Assembly (NCBI GenBank): GCA_040776805.1
Contig: JAXGZS010000001.1
Location: forward strand, 62,001 to 126,000
Direction of reading: 5' to 3'
DNA from: UBA7702 sp040776805
GTDB lineage: Bacteria; Bacillota; Dehalobacteriia; UBA7702
Length of the DNA stretch: 64,000 nucleotides
Shown: positions 9,005 through 17,641 of the stretch, one piece after another
Layout: each line of letters starts with the position of its first letter
How positions within the stretch are numbered: position 1 is the stretch's first letter
The notes under the pieces: generated by a model
What the model was told of the DNA's origin: nothing
Databases searched by the model: none
What the model saw: the letters and a program-made list of their open reading frames with translations, nothing else
Translations under genes and position numbers: made by a program

Positions 9005-10783
9005 TTATTTGATTTTGGTAAGCGCGCCGTTTTGCAGACGAAAACCGTTCTTTTTCAGAATTTTCATTACCGCCGGCTGGGAGATACCCAGCACGTCACC
9101 GACTTTATAAGAGGAGCGATAGGTTTCGTAGGCCTGTTTGACCATGGAAATCTCCAGTTGATGTTTTGCCTGTTTCAATGAGGATAATTCCGTATTGAGA
9201 TATTTTTCCGTGTTATCGCTGAATACCTTGTTGACGTCGTTCATGGTGATCACATCATTGTCGCTGATGATCACCAGCCGTTCCACGGTGTGCATCAACT
9301 CTCTGACATTGCCGGGCCAGGAGTATTTTAGAAAATAGGTCAGCACCGAAGGGGCGAAGACCTTGCTTTTGCCGTAGCGGGCATTGTACTTTTGCAGAAA
9401 CATCGAGGTCAGAGGCATAATATCCTCGGTGCGCCGCTGGAGGGGACTCACATGGATCGACATGACATTGAGCCGGTAATAGAGGTCTCCCCGAAAGGTG
9501 CCCTCTTTGACCATGGCTTGGAGATTGCGGTTGGTGGCGGCGATGACCCGGACGTCTACGGGGATGCGCTTCATGCCGCCGACGCGGACGATTTCTCGAT
9601 CCTGTAAAAATTCGAGGATTTTCGCTTGCAAGCTCAGGGGCATTTCACCGATTTCATCAAGGAATAAGGTGCCGCCGTCAGCCATTTCAATTTTGCCCCG
9701 TTTTCCCGACTTGCTGGCGCCGGTGAAGGCTCCCGGTTCATAGCCGAAAAATTCCGATTCCAACAGGTGTTCCGGAATCATGGCGCAGTTGATTTTGATG
9801 AAGGGTTTATCGGCGCGGTTGCCCAAATTAAAGAGCAGTTCCGCCACGACTTCTTTGCCGGAGCCGCTTTCACCTTCCACCAAGACGGTGGCGTCGGTGG
9901 GGGCGATCTTTAAGATGCTCCTCTTTACTTCCCGCATGGCCTCGCTTTCCATGACATAGTTTTCCTGGCTGATGACCTTATTTTTCAATTCCTTGATCTG
10001 TTTTTCTTTGATACCCAGTTCGCTGGTGATATCCTGGAGGTGGGAGAGAATGTCCCTCAGTTCCGCGATATTTTTGGAAGTGGCCAGGACATTGATGAGA
10101 TTACCGTTTTTGTCGTAAAGAGGAATCCCTGTGGCCAACACCGTTTCGCCGGTGTGCAGCTCCATAATCTTATTGCAGGTGGTGTGGCAGTGAAAGACCT
10201 CTTTCGTGATGCTGGAGGAGATAAAGCCGTGTTTTTCCAGATCTTCCACATGCCAGCCGATGATCTCTGATAAGGTAAGACCGCAGATTTTTTCGGCATA
10301 GGGATTCAGAAACTGAATGAAGCCATATTCATCGGTGATGAAAACTTCTTCTTCAATATTGTCGATGATGCGCTTATAGAACTCAATCTGCAAGTTTTTG
10401 TGATAGGCGTCCATTTTCCAGGCATACGAGAGATAATAGAGATTCCAGAGATCGATGATGACGCCCAAGGGATGGGAGTTTTCGTCGAGGACGAGACCGA
10501 TCTTATTTTCGTTTCCCACAAAGGGCAGGGAAGACAATTCGTCGTGAATATGAAAGGGCAGATAATCGCGGCTTTTCAGGTCTCTCATGGGATCGATGGC
10601 CGCCGTGTCGCTTTTCAAAAAAATGTCCGCGATATCACTGCGGCTTACCACGAGAAACGGTGTTTCTATGGTGTCGCCGAAAACGTAAAATTCTGTAAAG
10701 GCTTCTAAAAAGGCCTCTTTTGTTAAAAGAGGGCTGTTGCTCAACCAGGTACAGGAGGAGTAGTTCAATTTGCTGATATTCAT
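9005..10783 (-). CDS. Sigma-54-dependent transcriptional activator with PAS domain
   Basis: 592 residues. Residues about 1-130 form a sensory region that may be CBS- or PAS-like; about 134-240 is a PAS domain (IDNIEEEVFITDEYGFIQFLN start); then a short coiled coil; the AAA+ domain has Walker A GESGSGKE near residue 304, GAFTGA near 349 for contact with sigma-54, and WPGNVREL near its end. The last 40 residues form a TyrR/PrpR-like helix-turn-helix (KVGDVLGISQPAVMKILKK) rather than a Fis type. It lacks a receiver domain, so it probably senses a ligand directly. GGAG stands 9 bases before ATG. It lies upstream of the sigma-54 promoter of module A, which it likely activates. Confidence 0.9.
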   Translation of the reverse strand: MNISKLNYSSCTWLSNSPLLTKEAFLEAFTEFYVFGDTIETPFLVVSRSDIADIFLKSDTAAIDPMRDLKSRDYLPFHIHDELSSLPFVGNENKIGLVLDENSHPLGVIIDLWNLYYLSYAWKMDAYHKNLQIEFYKRIIDNIEEEVFITDEYGFIQFLNPYAEKICGLTLSEIIGWHVEDLEKHGFISSSITKEVFHCHTTCNKIMELHTGETVLATGIPLYDKNGNLINVLATSKNIAELRDILSHLQDITSELGIKEKQIKELKNKVISQENYVMESEAMREVKRSILKIAPTDATVLVEGESGSGKEVVAELLFNLGNRADKPFIKINCAMIPEHLLESEFFGYEPGAFTGASKSGKRGKIEMADGGTLFLDEIGEMPLSLQAKILEFLQDREIVRVGGMKRIPVDVRVIAATNRNLQAMVKEGTFRGDLYYRLNVMSIHVSPLQRRTEDIMPLTSMFLQKYNARYGKSKVFAPSVLTYFLKYSWPGNVRELMHTVERLVIISDNDVITMNDVNKVFSDNTEKYLNTELSSLKQAKHQLEISMVKQAYETYRSSYKVGDVLGISQPAVMKILKKNGFRLQNGALTKIK

Positions 10784-10930
10784 AAAAAACTCCTTTTTTA
10801 TCCGGGAAAAACCACGGCGTCGGAGAAATCTTCTTATTCAGGCGCATCAAAGCAGCGTGAACTTAAATGTTGAAGCTTTTATCCTGGGGATCAGGCTATA
10901 TTGATCATTTCTACATTTTCTCCGAAAATC

Positions 10931-10946
10931 CTTTTACCGGTAAAAG
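10931..10946. repeat. 16-bp perfect palindrome
   Basis: CTTTTACCGGTAAAAG lies in the gap between the divergent regulator gene and the surface operon promoter. It looks like a dimer binding site; I do not know the protein. Confidence 0.5.
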
Positions 10947-11056
10947 AGAAACAGAAAGCCTTCCGTTTTTTTGGCAAGGTCAAAAAGGACTTTCCTTTTT
11001 ACTCCCGCAAGGGGCACGGTTTCCCGGTGATTTTATGATAAAATGATAAAAAAGAC

Positions 11057-11085
11057 TTGACGGGAACCGTGGATTTGGTTAGAAT
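11057..11085 (+). promoter_or_regulatory. Vegetative promoter of the surface operon
   Basis: TTGACG, 17-base spacer, TAGAAT. Both boxes are five of six to the housekeeping consensus, and the site lies about 100 bases before the cobalamin riboswitch. Confidence 0.8.
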
Positions 11086-11177
11086 GAAAATGATCCAAAA
11101 AGATTTTAAGAGTTTTGAGAAAGACTTGCAGAAGGGTTTTTCTTAAATACCCTTAATCGGACTTTATCACCGCGTAG

Positions 11178-11278
11178 CAAAATCATATAACACCATGGAA
11201 CATAAAATCGGGTGCGACTCCCGAACGGTAGGGCCACTGTGATGATCCTGTGGGATCAGAGTCAGGTTGTGTTTTTAT
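11178..11278 (+). promoter_or_regulatory. Cobalamin riboswitch (short variant)
   Basis: Core elements appear in order: CGGGTGCGACTCCCGA, ACGGTAGGGCCACTGTGA and a B12-box-like AGAGTCAGGTTGTGT, flanked by an outer stem (ATAACACCAT with TTTTTATGG-type partners). Order and spacing fit a cobalamin aptamer that lacks some peripheral stems of the long class. An intrinsic terminator follows 45 bases later, so ligand binding probably stops transcription into the surface operon. The class is clear to me; the preferred ligand (adenosyl-, methyl- or aquocobalamin) is not. Confidence 0.78.
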
Positions 11279-11322
11279 GGTAGCGTATTCCTCCACTTAA
11301 GGAACCAAGTTTTGAGTAGAAT

Positions 11323-11353
11323 CCGCTGGAACATAGGTTTCAGCGGTTTTTTT
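11323..11353 (+). terminator. Terminator of the cobalamin riboswitch
   Basis: CCGCTGGAAC pairs with GTTTCAGCGG (one G-U pair), four-base loop, followed by eight T. It stands between riboswitch and coding region, as the expression platform. Confidence 0.88.
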
Positions 11354-11354
11354 T

Positions 11355-11403
11355 AAAACAAACGGTTGATTGAGGGTCTCTCTCAATGAAGCCGTTTTGT
11401 TTA
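11355..11403 (+). repeat. Second hairpin behind the riboswitch terminator
   Basis: AAAACAAACGGTTGATTGAG pairs imperfectly with CTCAATGAAGCCGTTTTGTTT. There is only a weak T-run behind it. Confidence 0.6.
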
Positions 11404-11683
11404 TGCTGTTCTAACAGCGTCTCAATTTCACGAAGTGGCTGAAGTGAAACAATAATCCAACGAAAGTGGGGTTATGGTTTCCCTTTGGCCATTTTTTTGG
11501 CCAAAAGCGTACGGGGCGGGGGCTTCTGCAATTCCCTAAATCCTTCAGCCACAGGGGGGATTCCCCGCCTTTGTATGCTCATGGTCATAGGCGGGCTGCA
11601 ACGATTCCTTGGGTTATGATGCCATTGAGGCTTAACAATAAAAGTATAAGGTAGGAACAATCTTTTAACTGGGAGGGGTAAAC
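11404..11683 (+). promoter_or_regulatory. Structured leader of the surface operon
   Basis: The stretch holds nested repeats: TTTCAC/GTGAAA, TTGGCC/GGCCAA, and a CCCCGCCT at 11563-11570 that can pair either with GGCGGGG at 11515-11521 or with AGGCGGG at 11589-11595. The two pairings exclude each other, as in an RNA switch. I do not recognise a known class, and the leader could also be simple structured 5' UTR. The ribosome site GGGAGGGG precedes ATG 11684. Confidence 0.45.
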
Positions 11684-14600
11684 ATGAAAAAGATTCTTTT
11701 GTGGGCAGTTTTTTTAATGACAAGCATGACGTTGTTTTGCGCAACGCCGTTGCTGGCCGCGGAAAACGAAGCGAGCGGCACGGTTACCGTATACGTTACT
11801 TTAAGCAACAACGGCAGTTTTGTCCAGAGCAATGGTGCTGACGCCACCGTCATCGCCCATGTCCCCGTCACCGTCGACTGCTTCGATCTGGCCGACTACG
11901 GTTTAGCGGAATGTGGCCGTTACGCGGCGGTTGGTGAGACCAAGGACGGAGAGAACGCCACTGAAGGTCCGACGTTGCTTCACCTGTTGATTAAACTATT
12001 GGAAGATCACGATATAAGCGGCGAGGCCTTCACGGCGGACAGTGACGGGTTGACGGTTACAGGCAGCGCCGACCGTATACAAATCACTTCCTTTTGGGAT
12101 CACGCTGAAAACCTGATGTGTTATGTTGATCACCGCGAGGCGTTGCAAAGCGGCGGAAAAACCGCTGACGCCGGCAATATTCTGCTAAAAGACGGCATGG
12201 AGATTGATATCGCCATGTTCTCCGCCGCGGGTTTTCGTACCAGGGGGGCCCTTGCTTATTTTGATCAAAGAACCGCCGCCGTCGCGGCGGGGGAAGCGAT
12301 CACCCTAAAAATGCTGGCGGCCTCCACCGGCCAAAGTGACGCGTCAGAAACTGCCGCGAGCCTCTTTTCCGCTTATCCCCTGGCCGGGGAGGACGTTTTA
12401 ATCAGCGCGGATAACGGTAGAACCTGGCAGACCGCGGCCAATCAAACCGATGAGGAGGGAGCGGTCAGTCTCTGTTTTGGCGAGCCGGGAACCTACTACG
12501 TCTCTTCGGACAATGCTTATCTGAATTTCCCCTGCCGTGATGAAAACAGCGCCCTGATCCCCTTGGGGGATGACGGAAAACCTTGTGTGGCGCCGCCCAT
12601 CGCCGTGATTACCGTGGAAAAATCGGCAAAATCGGCAAAAACGGAAGGGAAGTCCATTGCCTCGGCAAGTGTGGCAAGTTCTTCTTCCAGCGGTTACTTC
12701 TATTTTGCGGCGGAAACCAAGGAAGCTTTGGTGGTGCCGCCGGAAAAAGTTTATTATACGACAACGGATACGATCAAAGAAGCCCTATTAAAGACGGAGC
12801 ATACCTTTGTCGAGCTCGATACCACCCTCGGACTCAGTTTGATTGACGATGTTTACGGTCTTTATACCATTTCCGACCAGAATGGCAAATATGATCTGGG
12901 CGCCTTGGCCTCCACCGTGAAAACACTGCGGATCAGTGAAAGTGGAAGCGCCATGTCATCGTCGCGGGCGGCGCTGATCAACGCCATGGGACGTTATAAC
13001 GATTCTCCTGAAAATTTGAAAAACTATGACGGAGCAAAAAACGCCTATGACGAAGCCCTAAGCGCCTATCTCAACGTCGGCGATGGGGAGGCGGCCGCTT
13101 TGGCGGCCAACCTGAATCAGGCCATCGACGATTATGAAAATCAGGATGTGGGTACCAAGTATACCGTCACGTTTCACCTGACCCAAAACCAAACGCCCCT
13201 TAGCGGGGTACCCATTGTCGCCACCAACCGCTTCGGCACCGAGTATGCCACGGACAGCGGTACCCTTTCGCTGGTGGCGGGAGAGTATGATTTTTCCGTG
13301 ACCTACCAGCAAAACGAAATCAGCGGCGCCTTTACGGTGAGCAATAATAATATCACCTTGAACATGGATTTCACCTCTTTGAATTGGCTGAAGGAGATGA
13401 AATTCGCCAAGGAAAGCAAGGGCGAGTATTACGAAAGCACCAAAGTTGATGGTTATACTTACGATTTCTTCGTACCGGACACCATGTCGAAGCTTTATAT
13501 CTATATGGAGAGGAATGACGCGGCAGGGGTTCCCTTTATCAGCATTGAAAATCCCAAATCGTGGTATTTGGATTATATCGATGCCAACGGTGTCGCGAAA
13601 GCAGGTAGTTTCTTTAATTGGACCAATACGGTAAAAAGCGTGGTGGACTTTTTGGCTCTTGGCGGCGAATCGCGGTCATTGCCCTGCGCCATTCGCTATA
13701 CCGATAACGCCACGGGTTATGTCTATTCCCAATACTATACGGCGAACTTCAAACGGGTACCGACCTTAACCTCTCTTTCCGTTTCCGACGGCACCAACCT
13801 TATTGCGGCGGATCAGAGTTTTGATCCGTTGACCGATGCTTATACCTATAAGGTTTTACCCACCGTAAACAAAGTGACTGTTTCCGCAAAGGCCTTCGGT
13901 TCCGCGGCGGAAGGATATTCTGTGACCGTGGACGGCGAAACGCTGTCGGCGGCGGGGAGCAAAGACGTGGCCCTCACCGGCGATACCACCGGGATTGAAG
14001 TGAATGTCTCCCTGGCCGGCGGCGAAAGCCATACCTATCATTTGACCGTTGACCGCAATACAACCGCTTCGGAGGTGACCTTTAACCCTGGTACTGGGGT
14101 CACCGTTGAGGTGCAAAACGCTGACGGAAATACCGTTGCGCCCCAGGCGGGCGGCGGCTATCAATTGGTGGAAGGGGAAACGTACCGTTATATTGCCACA
14201 AAGGATGTCTATTTCCATACCAGCGCGGACTTTGTGGCCTCGCCGGGGCTGAATCTCTCCGTTTCTGTGGACAGCAGCAAACACTGGCTCTCCGCGCTGT
14301 CCTTCCGCAACAGTAATAGCGCAACCGGCGGCACCGCCCATGAGTTGACGCCGTCTTTTGCCAAGGCAACCCATAGCTATTCCTTGACGGTTCCCGATTT
14401 TGATAACCAAGTGTATATATGGGCCTCTGTTTCAGCGGAAGCCCAGTCGGCGACGATCACGGCATCCTATACGCAGCTAAGTTCCAAAAGAGAACTCAAC
14501 GGAAAGGCAAGGACCGAGGTAGTCGCCTCCGGCGCCGCTACCGGTCAAACGTTGTTGAATCTTGCGGCTTACGGCGGCTACGGCAATGAGCTGACGGTGC

Positions 14601-17600
14601 GCGTTTCCCAAACCCAAGGGAATATTACCAGTTATCAGGATTATGTGTTGCAGGTCAAACGTACGCTTTCCCTTGATTCCCTCTCTCTGGTAAACGGCTC
14701 CCGCAATCTCCTTCTGCGTCAGGCGGACAGCAGTAAAACCGGTTTTGACCAATTGGTCAGTGATTACACGGTGGACGTACCGGAAACGGCGGAAAAGCTT
14801 TCCCTAAATTATATCTGTAATTATAATACGATACTGTTCGGTAATGAGGGTGACGGTTACTCTATGAGCGTCAACGGTGAATCGGTACCGACCTCATCGG
14901 GAGTATCCGGCAGCTTCGAAATTCCTCTTGATACGGCAAAGCAGACGGAAACAGTGACCGTTATGATCCATCATGATGAGGGAAGCAGTCCGGATCGCAC
15001 CTTTACCCTGCAGGTGAACAAAAAGCCGCCGGTGGCCATTCAATTTAACTGCGCGCCGGCAGGCACGATTCTGATGGTGACGGAGAATTTCTCTGGTGTT
15101 CGCGAATGGCCCGACGCCAGCGGCGCTTATCAATTGATGTCCGGTTATGACTATACCTATACTGCGTCGAAGAGCGGCTACGTTACGAAAAAGAGCTCTT
15201 TTACGGTTACTTCGGCGAAGACCATCTCGGTGACTTTAACAGAAGCGGAACCCAATGAAAGCATCAATCCCGATATCCCTTCCGAGTGGCCTTCCTTCCG
15301 CGGCAACGGTGATAATAACTGTGTTAGCGATTCACCGATGCCGATAGTGGCGGAAGATACCGTTCTTTCTTGGGCCACCCAGTTGGGCAGTGGCTACGGC
15401 TCCGCCGCGGTGGGTTCCCCCATTATCGTTGACGGCTATCTCTATACGTATTCCGGATCGAAAATTTATAAAATCGATACCATTTCAGGAAAAGTGGTGA
15501 AGACAGGGCAGATGGATCATAGCTCCAATTTTGCCATCACACCTCCCGTTTACGCCCAGGGCATGATCTTTGTGGGCTTATCGGAAGGGACGATTCAGGC
15601 CTTTAACGCCGATACCCTGGAATCCCTTTGGATCTATAAAGATCCTTTGGGTGGTCAGCCCAACAGCCCGATTACCTATCATGACGGGTATCTCTATACC
15701 GGTTTCTGGACCGGCGAAACCTACGATGCCAACTATGTCTGCATCTCCATCACCGATGAAGATATCAACAAGGAAAAAGAAGCGAAGGTACCCACTTGGA
15801 TTCACACGCAAAAGGGCGGCTTCTATTGGGCCGGCGCCTACGTTTCCGATGATTACCTGTTGGTTGGTACGGATGATGGTGATAAAGGGTACAGCTCCAA
15901 TACAGCGCAAATCCTTTCCCTGGATCCCTTGAGCGGCAAAGTCATCGACCACCTTGACGGTATTGTCGGCGACATGCGCAGCAGTGTCGCTTATGATAAA
16001 GGAACAGACCGTTTCTATTTTACCAGCAAAGGTGGGTATTTCTACTCCATCGCCGTCCAGGAAGACGGCACCATCACAAAGGAGAATACGAAGACCATTC
16101 GGCTGAAAAATAGCAGCGGCGGTACACCGATGAGCACTTCAACGCCGGCGGTGTACAATGGCCGCGCCTATATCGGCGTTAGCGGCTACGATCAGTTTGG
16201 GCCCTACAGCGGCCATAACATTACCGTCATTGATTTGGCCAGTTGGAGCATCGCATATGCCGTACCCACTCAGGGCTATCCCCAGACCAGCGGTTTATTG
16301 ACTACGGCTTACGAGGAAGAGGACGGTTATGCCTACGTCTATTTCTTTGACAATTTCACCCCGGGGAAACTACGGCTGATCAAGGATAAGCCCGGTGTCG
16401 TATCGCCGTTGTTGACCACCACGGAAACCTACAATAACGGCAATTCCACGGCAAACACTGCCTATAACCTTTTCACCCCCGCCTATGAACAGGGGCAATA
16501 CGCAATTTGCAGTCCCATCGCCGATGAATACGGCTTTATCTACTTCAAAAACGATTCCTCCTATTTGATGGCCTTGGGGCCCACCATCGAAAAACTAGAG
16601 GTCGCCGCTGCGCCCCAAAAGACCAGTTACACCCCGGGAGAAATCTTTGACCCCAAGGGTATGAAGGTCACCGTTACCTACAGCAACGGCATCGTGAGGG
16701 ACGTCACCGACTACGTTTCCTATATCACGCGCCCGCTGACCAAAAACGATCAGGAAATCTACATGACCTTTGACTACGTCATGTATCAAAATAAAAACGG
16801 CGAAAGCGGCGTGAAATACGAAAAACCCTTTACTTTCATTGATATTACCGTCAGCGGCAGCGGTTCCGTTGCGGCCCAGGAGGTCATCAGCCAAATCAAT
16901 GCGTTGCCCGGGGCGGCGGAGTTGACGCTGACCAATCGCAAGGCGGTGGAAGCGGCCAGAACAGCCTATGACGCTTTGAGCGAAACAGAAAAAGCCGCGG
17001 TGACCAACGTAAGTAAACTGACGGCGGCGGAAGCCAAAATGACGGAACTGAAGGCTGCCGCGCCCCGGGCGGGAGATATGCAGGACGTGAAATCAACGGA
17101 TTGGTTTTATGACGACGTCAGCTATGTCTTATCCTACGGTATCTTTACCGGTATGACGGGGAGTACCTTCGGCCCCGGGGATTACATGACCCGCGGCCAG
17201 TTCGTGACGACCATTGGCCGGATCGAGGGGGTCAAGAGCTTAAGTGACGGCGGCAGCGGAGCGACGGCTTTCAGCGACGTCAAGGCCACCAGCTATTACG
17301 CGCCCTATGTAAAATGGGCGTCGGAAAATAACATTGTCAACGGCACCGGAGACGGCAAATTCTCGCCGGAAGCGCGGATTTCCCGCCAGGATATGGCGAC
17401 GATCATCCTGCGTTACGCCACCAAAAAGGGATTGCCCCTCACAGATGGCGGCAGCGCGGAACGCTTCGCCGACGACGCTGATATTGCGTCCTATGCCAAG
17501 GAAGCCGTTTATGCCATGAAGGCTTCGGGGATCATCAACGGCATGGGCGGCAATCAGTTTATCCCCAAGGGCAACGCCACCCGGGCCCAGGCCGCTAAGA

Positions 17601-17629
17601 TCCTGCATCTATTAAACGAATTAAGGTAA
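11684..17629 (+). CDS. Giant SLH surface protein with DUF4430-like domain and beta-propeller
   Basis: 1981 residues. Order: signal peptide (1-26, cleavage near LLAAEN); DUF4430/transcobalamin-C-like domain (about 33-180, with the family-type end GNILLKDGMEIDIAMF); an Ig-like region ending in VAPPIAVITV, common behind DUF4430; Ser-rich linker; a helical stretch of about 80 residues; cadherin-like beta-sandwich repeats (about 590-1160, LTSLSVSDG type); a PQQ-like propeller (about 1200-1630, starting WPSFRGNGDNN); a Big_3-like Ig fold; a FIVAR-like helical part; three SLH domains (about 1800, 1862, 1926 to the end). SLH domains hold it on the pyruvylated wall polymer. It is the first gene after the cobalamin riboswitch. 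Corrinoid binding is inferred from the domain and the riboswitch. GGGAGGGG lies before the ATG. Confidence 0.85.
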   Translation: MKKILLWAVFLMTSMTLFCATPLLAAENEASGTVTVYVTLSNNGSFVQSNGADATVIAHVPVTVDCFDLADYGLAECGRYAAVGETKDGENATEGPTLLHLLIKLLEDHDISGEAFTADSDGLTVTGSADRIQITSFWDHAENLMCYVDHREALQSGGKTADAGNILLKDGMEIDIAMFSAAGFRTRGALAYFDQRTAAVAAGEAITLKMLAASTGQSDASETAASLFSAYPLAGEDVLISADNGRTWQTAANQTDEEGAVSLCFGEPGTYYVSSDNAYLNFPCRDENSALIPLGDDGKPCVAPPIAVITVEKSAKSAKTEGKSIASASVASSSSSGYFYFAAETKEALVVPPEKVYYTTTDTIKEALLKTEHTFVELDTTLGLSLIDDVYGLYTISDQNGKYDLGALASTVKTLRISESGSAMSSSRAALINAMGRYNDSPENLKNYDGAKNAYDEALSAYLNVGDGEAAALAANLNQAIDDYENQDVGTKYTVTFHLTQNQTPLSGVPIVATNRFGTEYATDSGTLSLVAGEYDFSVTYQQNEISGAFTVSNNNITLNMDFTSLNWLKEMKFAKESKGEYYESTKVDGYTYDFFVPDTMSKLYIYMERNDAAGVPFISIENPKSWYLDYIDANGVAKAGSFFNWTNTVKSVVDFLALGGESRSLPCAIRYTDNATGYVYSQYYTANFKRVPTLTSLSVSDGTNLIAADQSFDPLTDAYTYKVLPTVNKVTVSAKAFGSAAEGYSVTVDGETLSAAGSKDVALTGDTTGIEVNVSLAGGESHTYHLTVDRNTTASEVTFNPGTGVTVEVQNADGNTVAPQAGGGYQLVEGETYRYIATKDVYFHTSADFVASPGLNLSVSVDSSKHWLSALSFRNSNSATGGTAHELTPSFAKATHSYSLTVPDFDNQVYIWASVSAEAQSATITASYTQLSSKRELNGKARTEVVASGAATGQTLLNLAAYGGYGNELTVRVSQTQGNITSYQDYVLQVKRTLSLDSLSLVNGSRNLLLRQADSSKTGFDQLVSDYTVDVPETAEKLSLNYICNYNTILFGNEGDGYSMSVNGESVPTSSGVSGSFEIPLDTAKQTETVTVMIHHDEGSSPDRTFTLQVNKKPPVAIQFNCAPAGTILMVTENFSGVREWPDASGAYQLMSGYDYTYTASKSGYVTKKSSFTVTSAKTISVTLTEAEPNESINPDIPSEWPSFRGNGDNNCVSDSPMPIVAEDTVLSWATQLGSGYGSAAVGSPIIVDGYLYTYSGSKIYKIDTISGKVVKTGQMDHSSNFAITPPVYAQGMIFVGLSEGTIQAFNADTLESLWIYKDPLGGQPNSPITYHDGYLYTGFWTGETYDANYVCISITDEDINKEKEAKVPTWIHTQKGGFYWAGAYVSDDYLLVGTDDGDKGYSSNTAQILSLDPLSGKVIDHLDGIVGDMRSSVAYDKGTDRFYFTSKGGYFYSIAVQEDGTITKENTKTIRLKNSSGGTPMSTSTPAVYNGRAYIGVSGYDQFGPYSGHNITVIDLASWSIAYAVPTQGYPQTSGLLTTAYEEEDGYAYVYFFDNFTPGKLRLIKDKPGVVSPLLTTTETYNNGNSTANTAYNLFTPAYEQGQYAICSPIADEYGFIYFKNDSSYLMALGPTIEKLEVAAAPQKTSYTPGEIFDPKGMKVTVTYSNGIVRDVTDYVSYITRPLTKNDQEIYMTFDYVMYQNKNGESGVKYEKPFTFIDITVSGSGSVAAQEVISQINALPGAAELTLTNRKAVEAARTAYDALSETEKAAVTNVSKLTAAEAKMTELKAAAPRAGDMQDVKSTDWFYDDVSYVLSYGIFTGMTGSTFGPGDYMTRGQFVTTIGRIEGVKSLSDGGSGATAFSDVKATSYYAPYVKWASENNIVNGTGDGKFSPEARISRQDMATIILRYATKKGLPLTDGGSAERFADDADIASYAKEAVYAMKASGIINGMGGNQFIPKGNATRAQAAKILHLLNELR

Positions 17630-17641
17630 CCGAGAATACCG

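Larger units (their letters stand above)
10784..11683. other. 900-base regulatory region of the surface operon
   Basis: No coding region is supported. From left to right it holds a palindrome, the promoter, the cobalamin riboswitch, its terminator, a hairpin and a structured leader, each listed separately. 10800-10920 shows nothing I can name. Confidence 0.7.
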
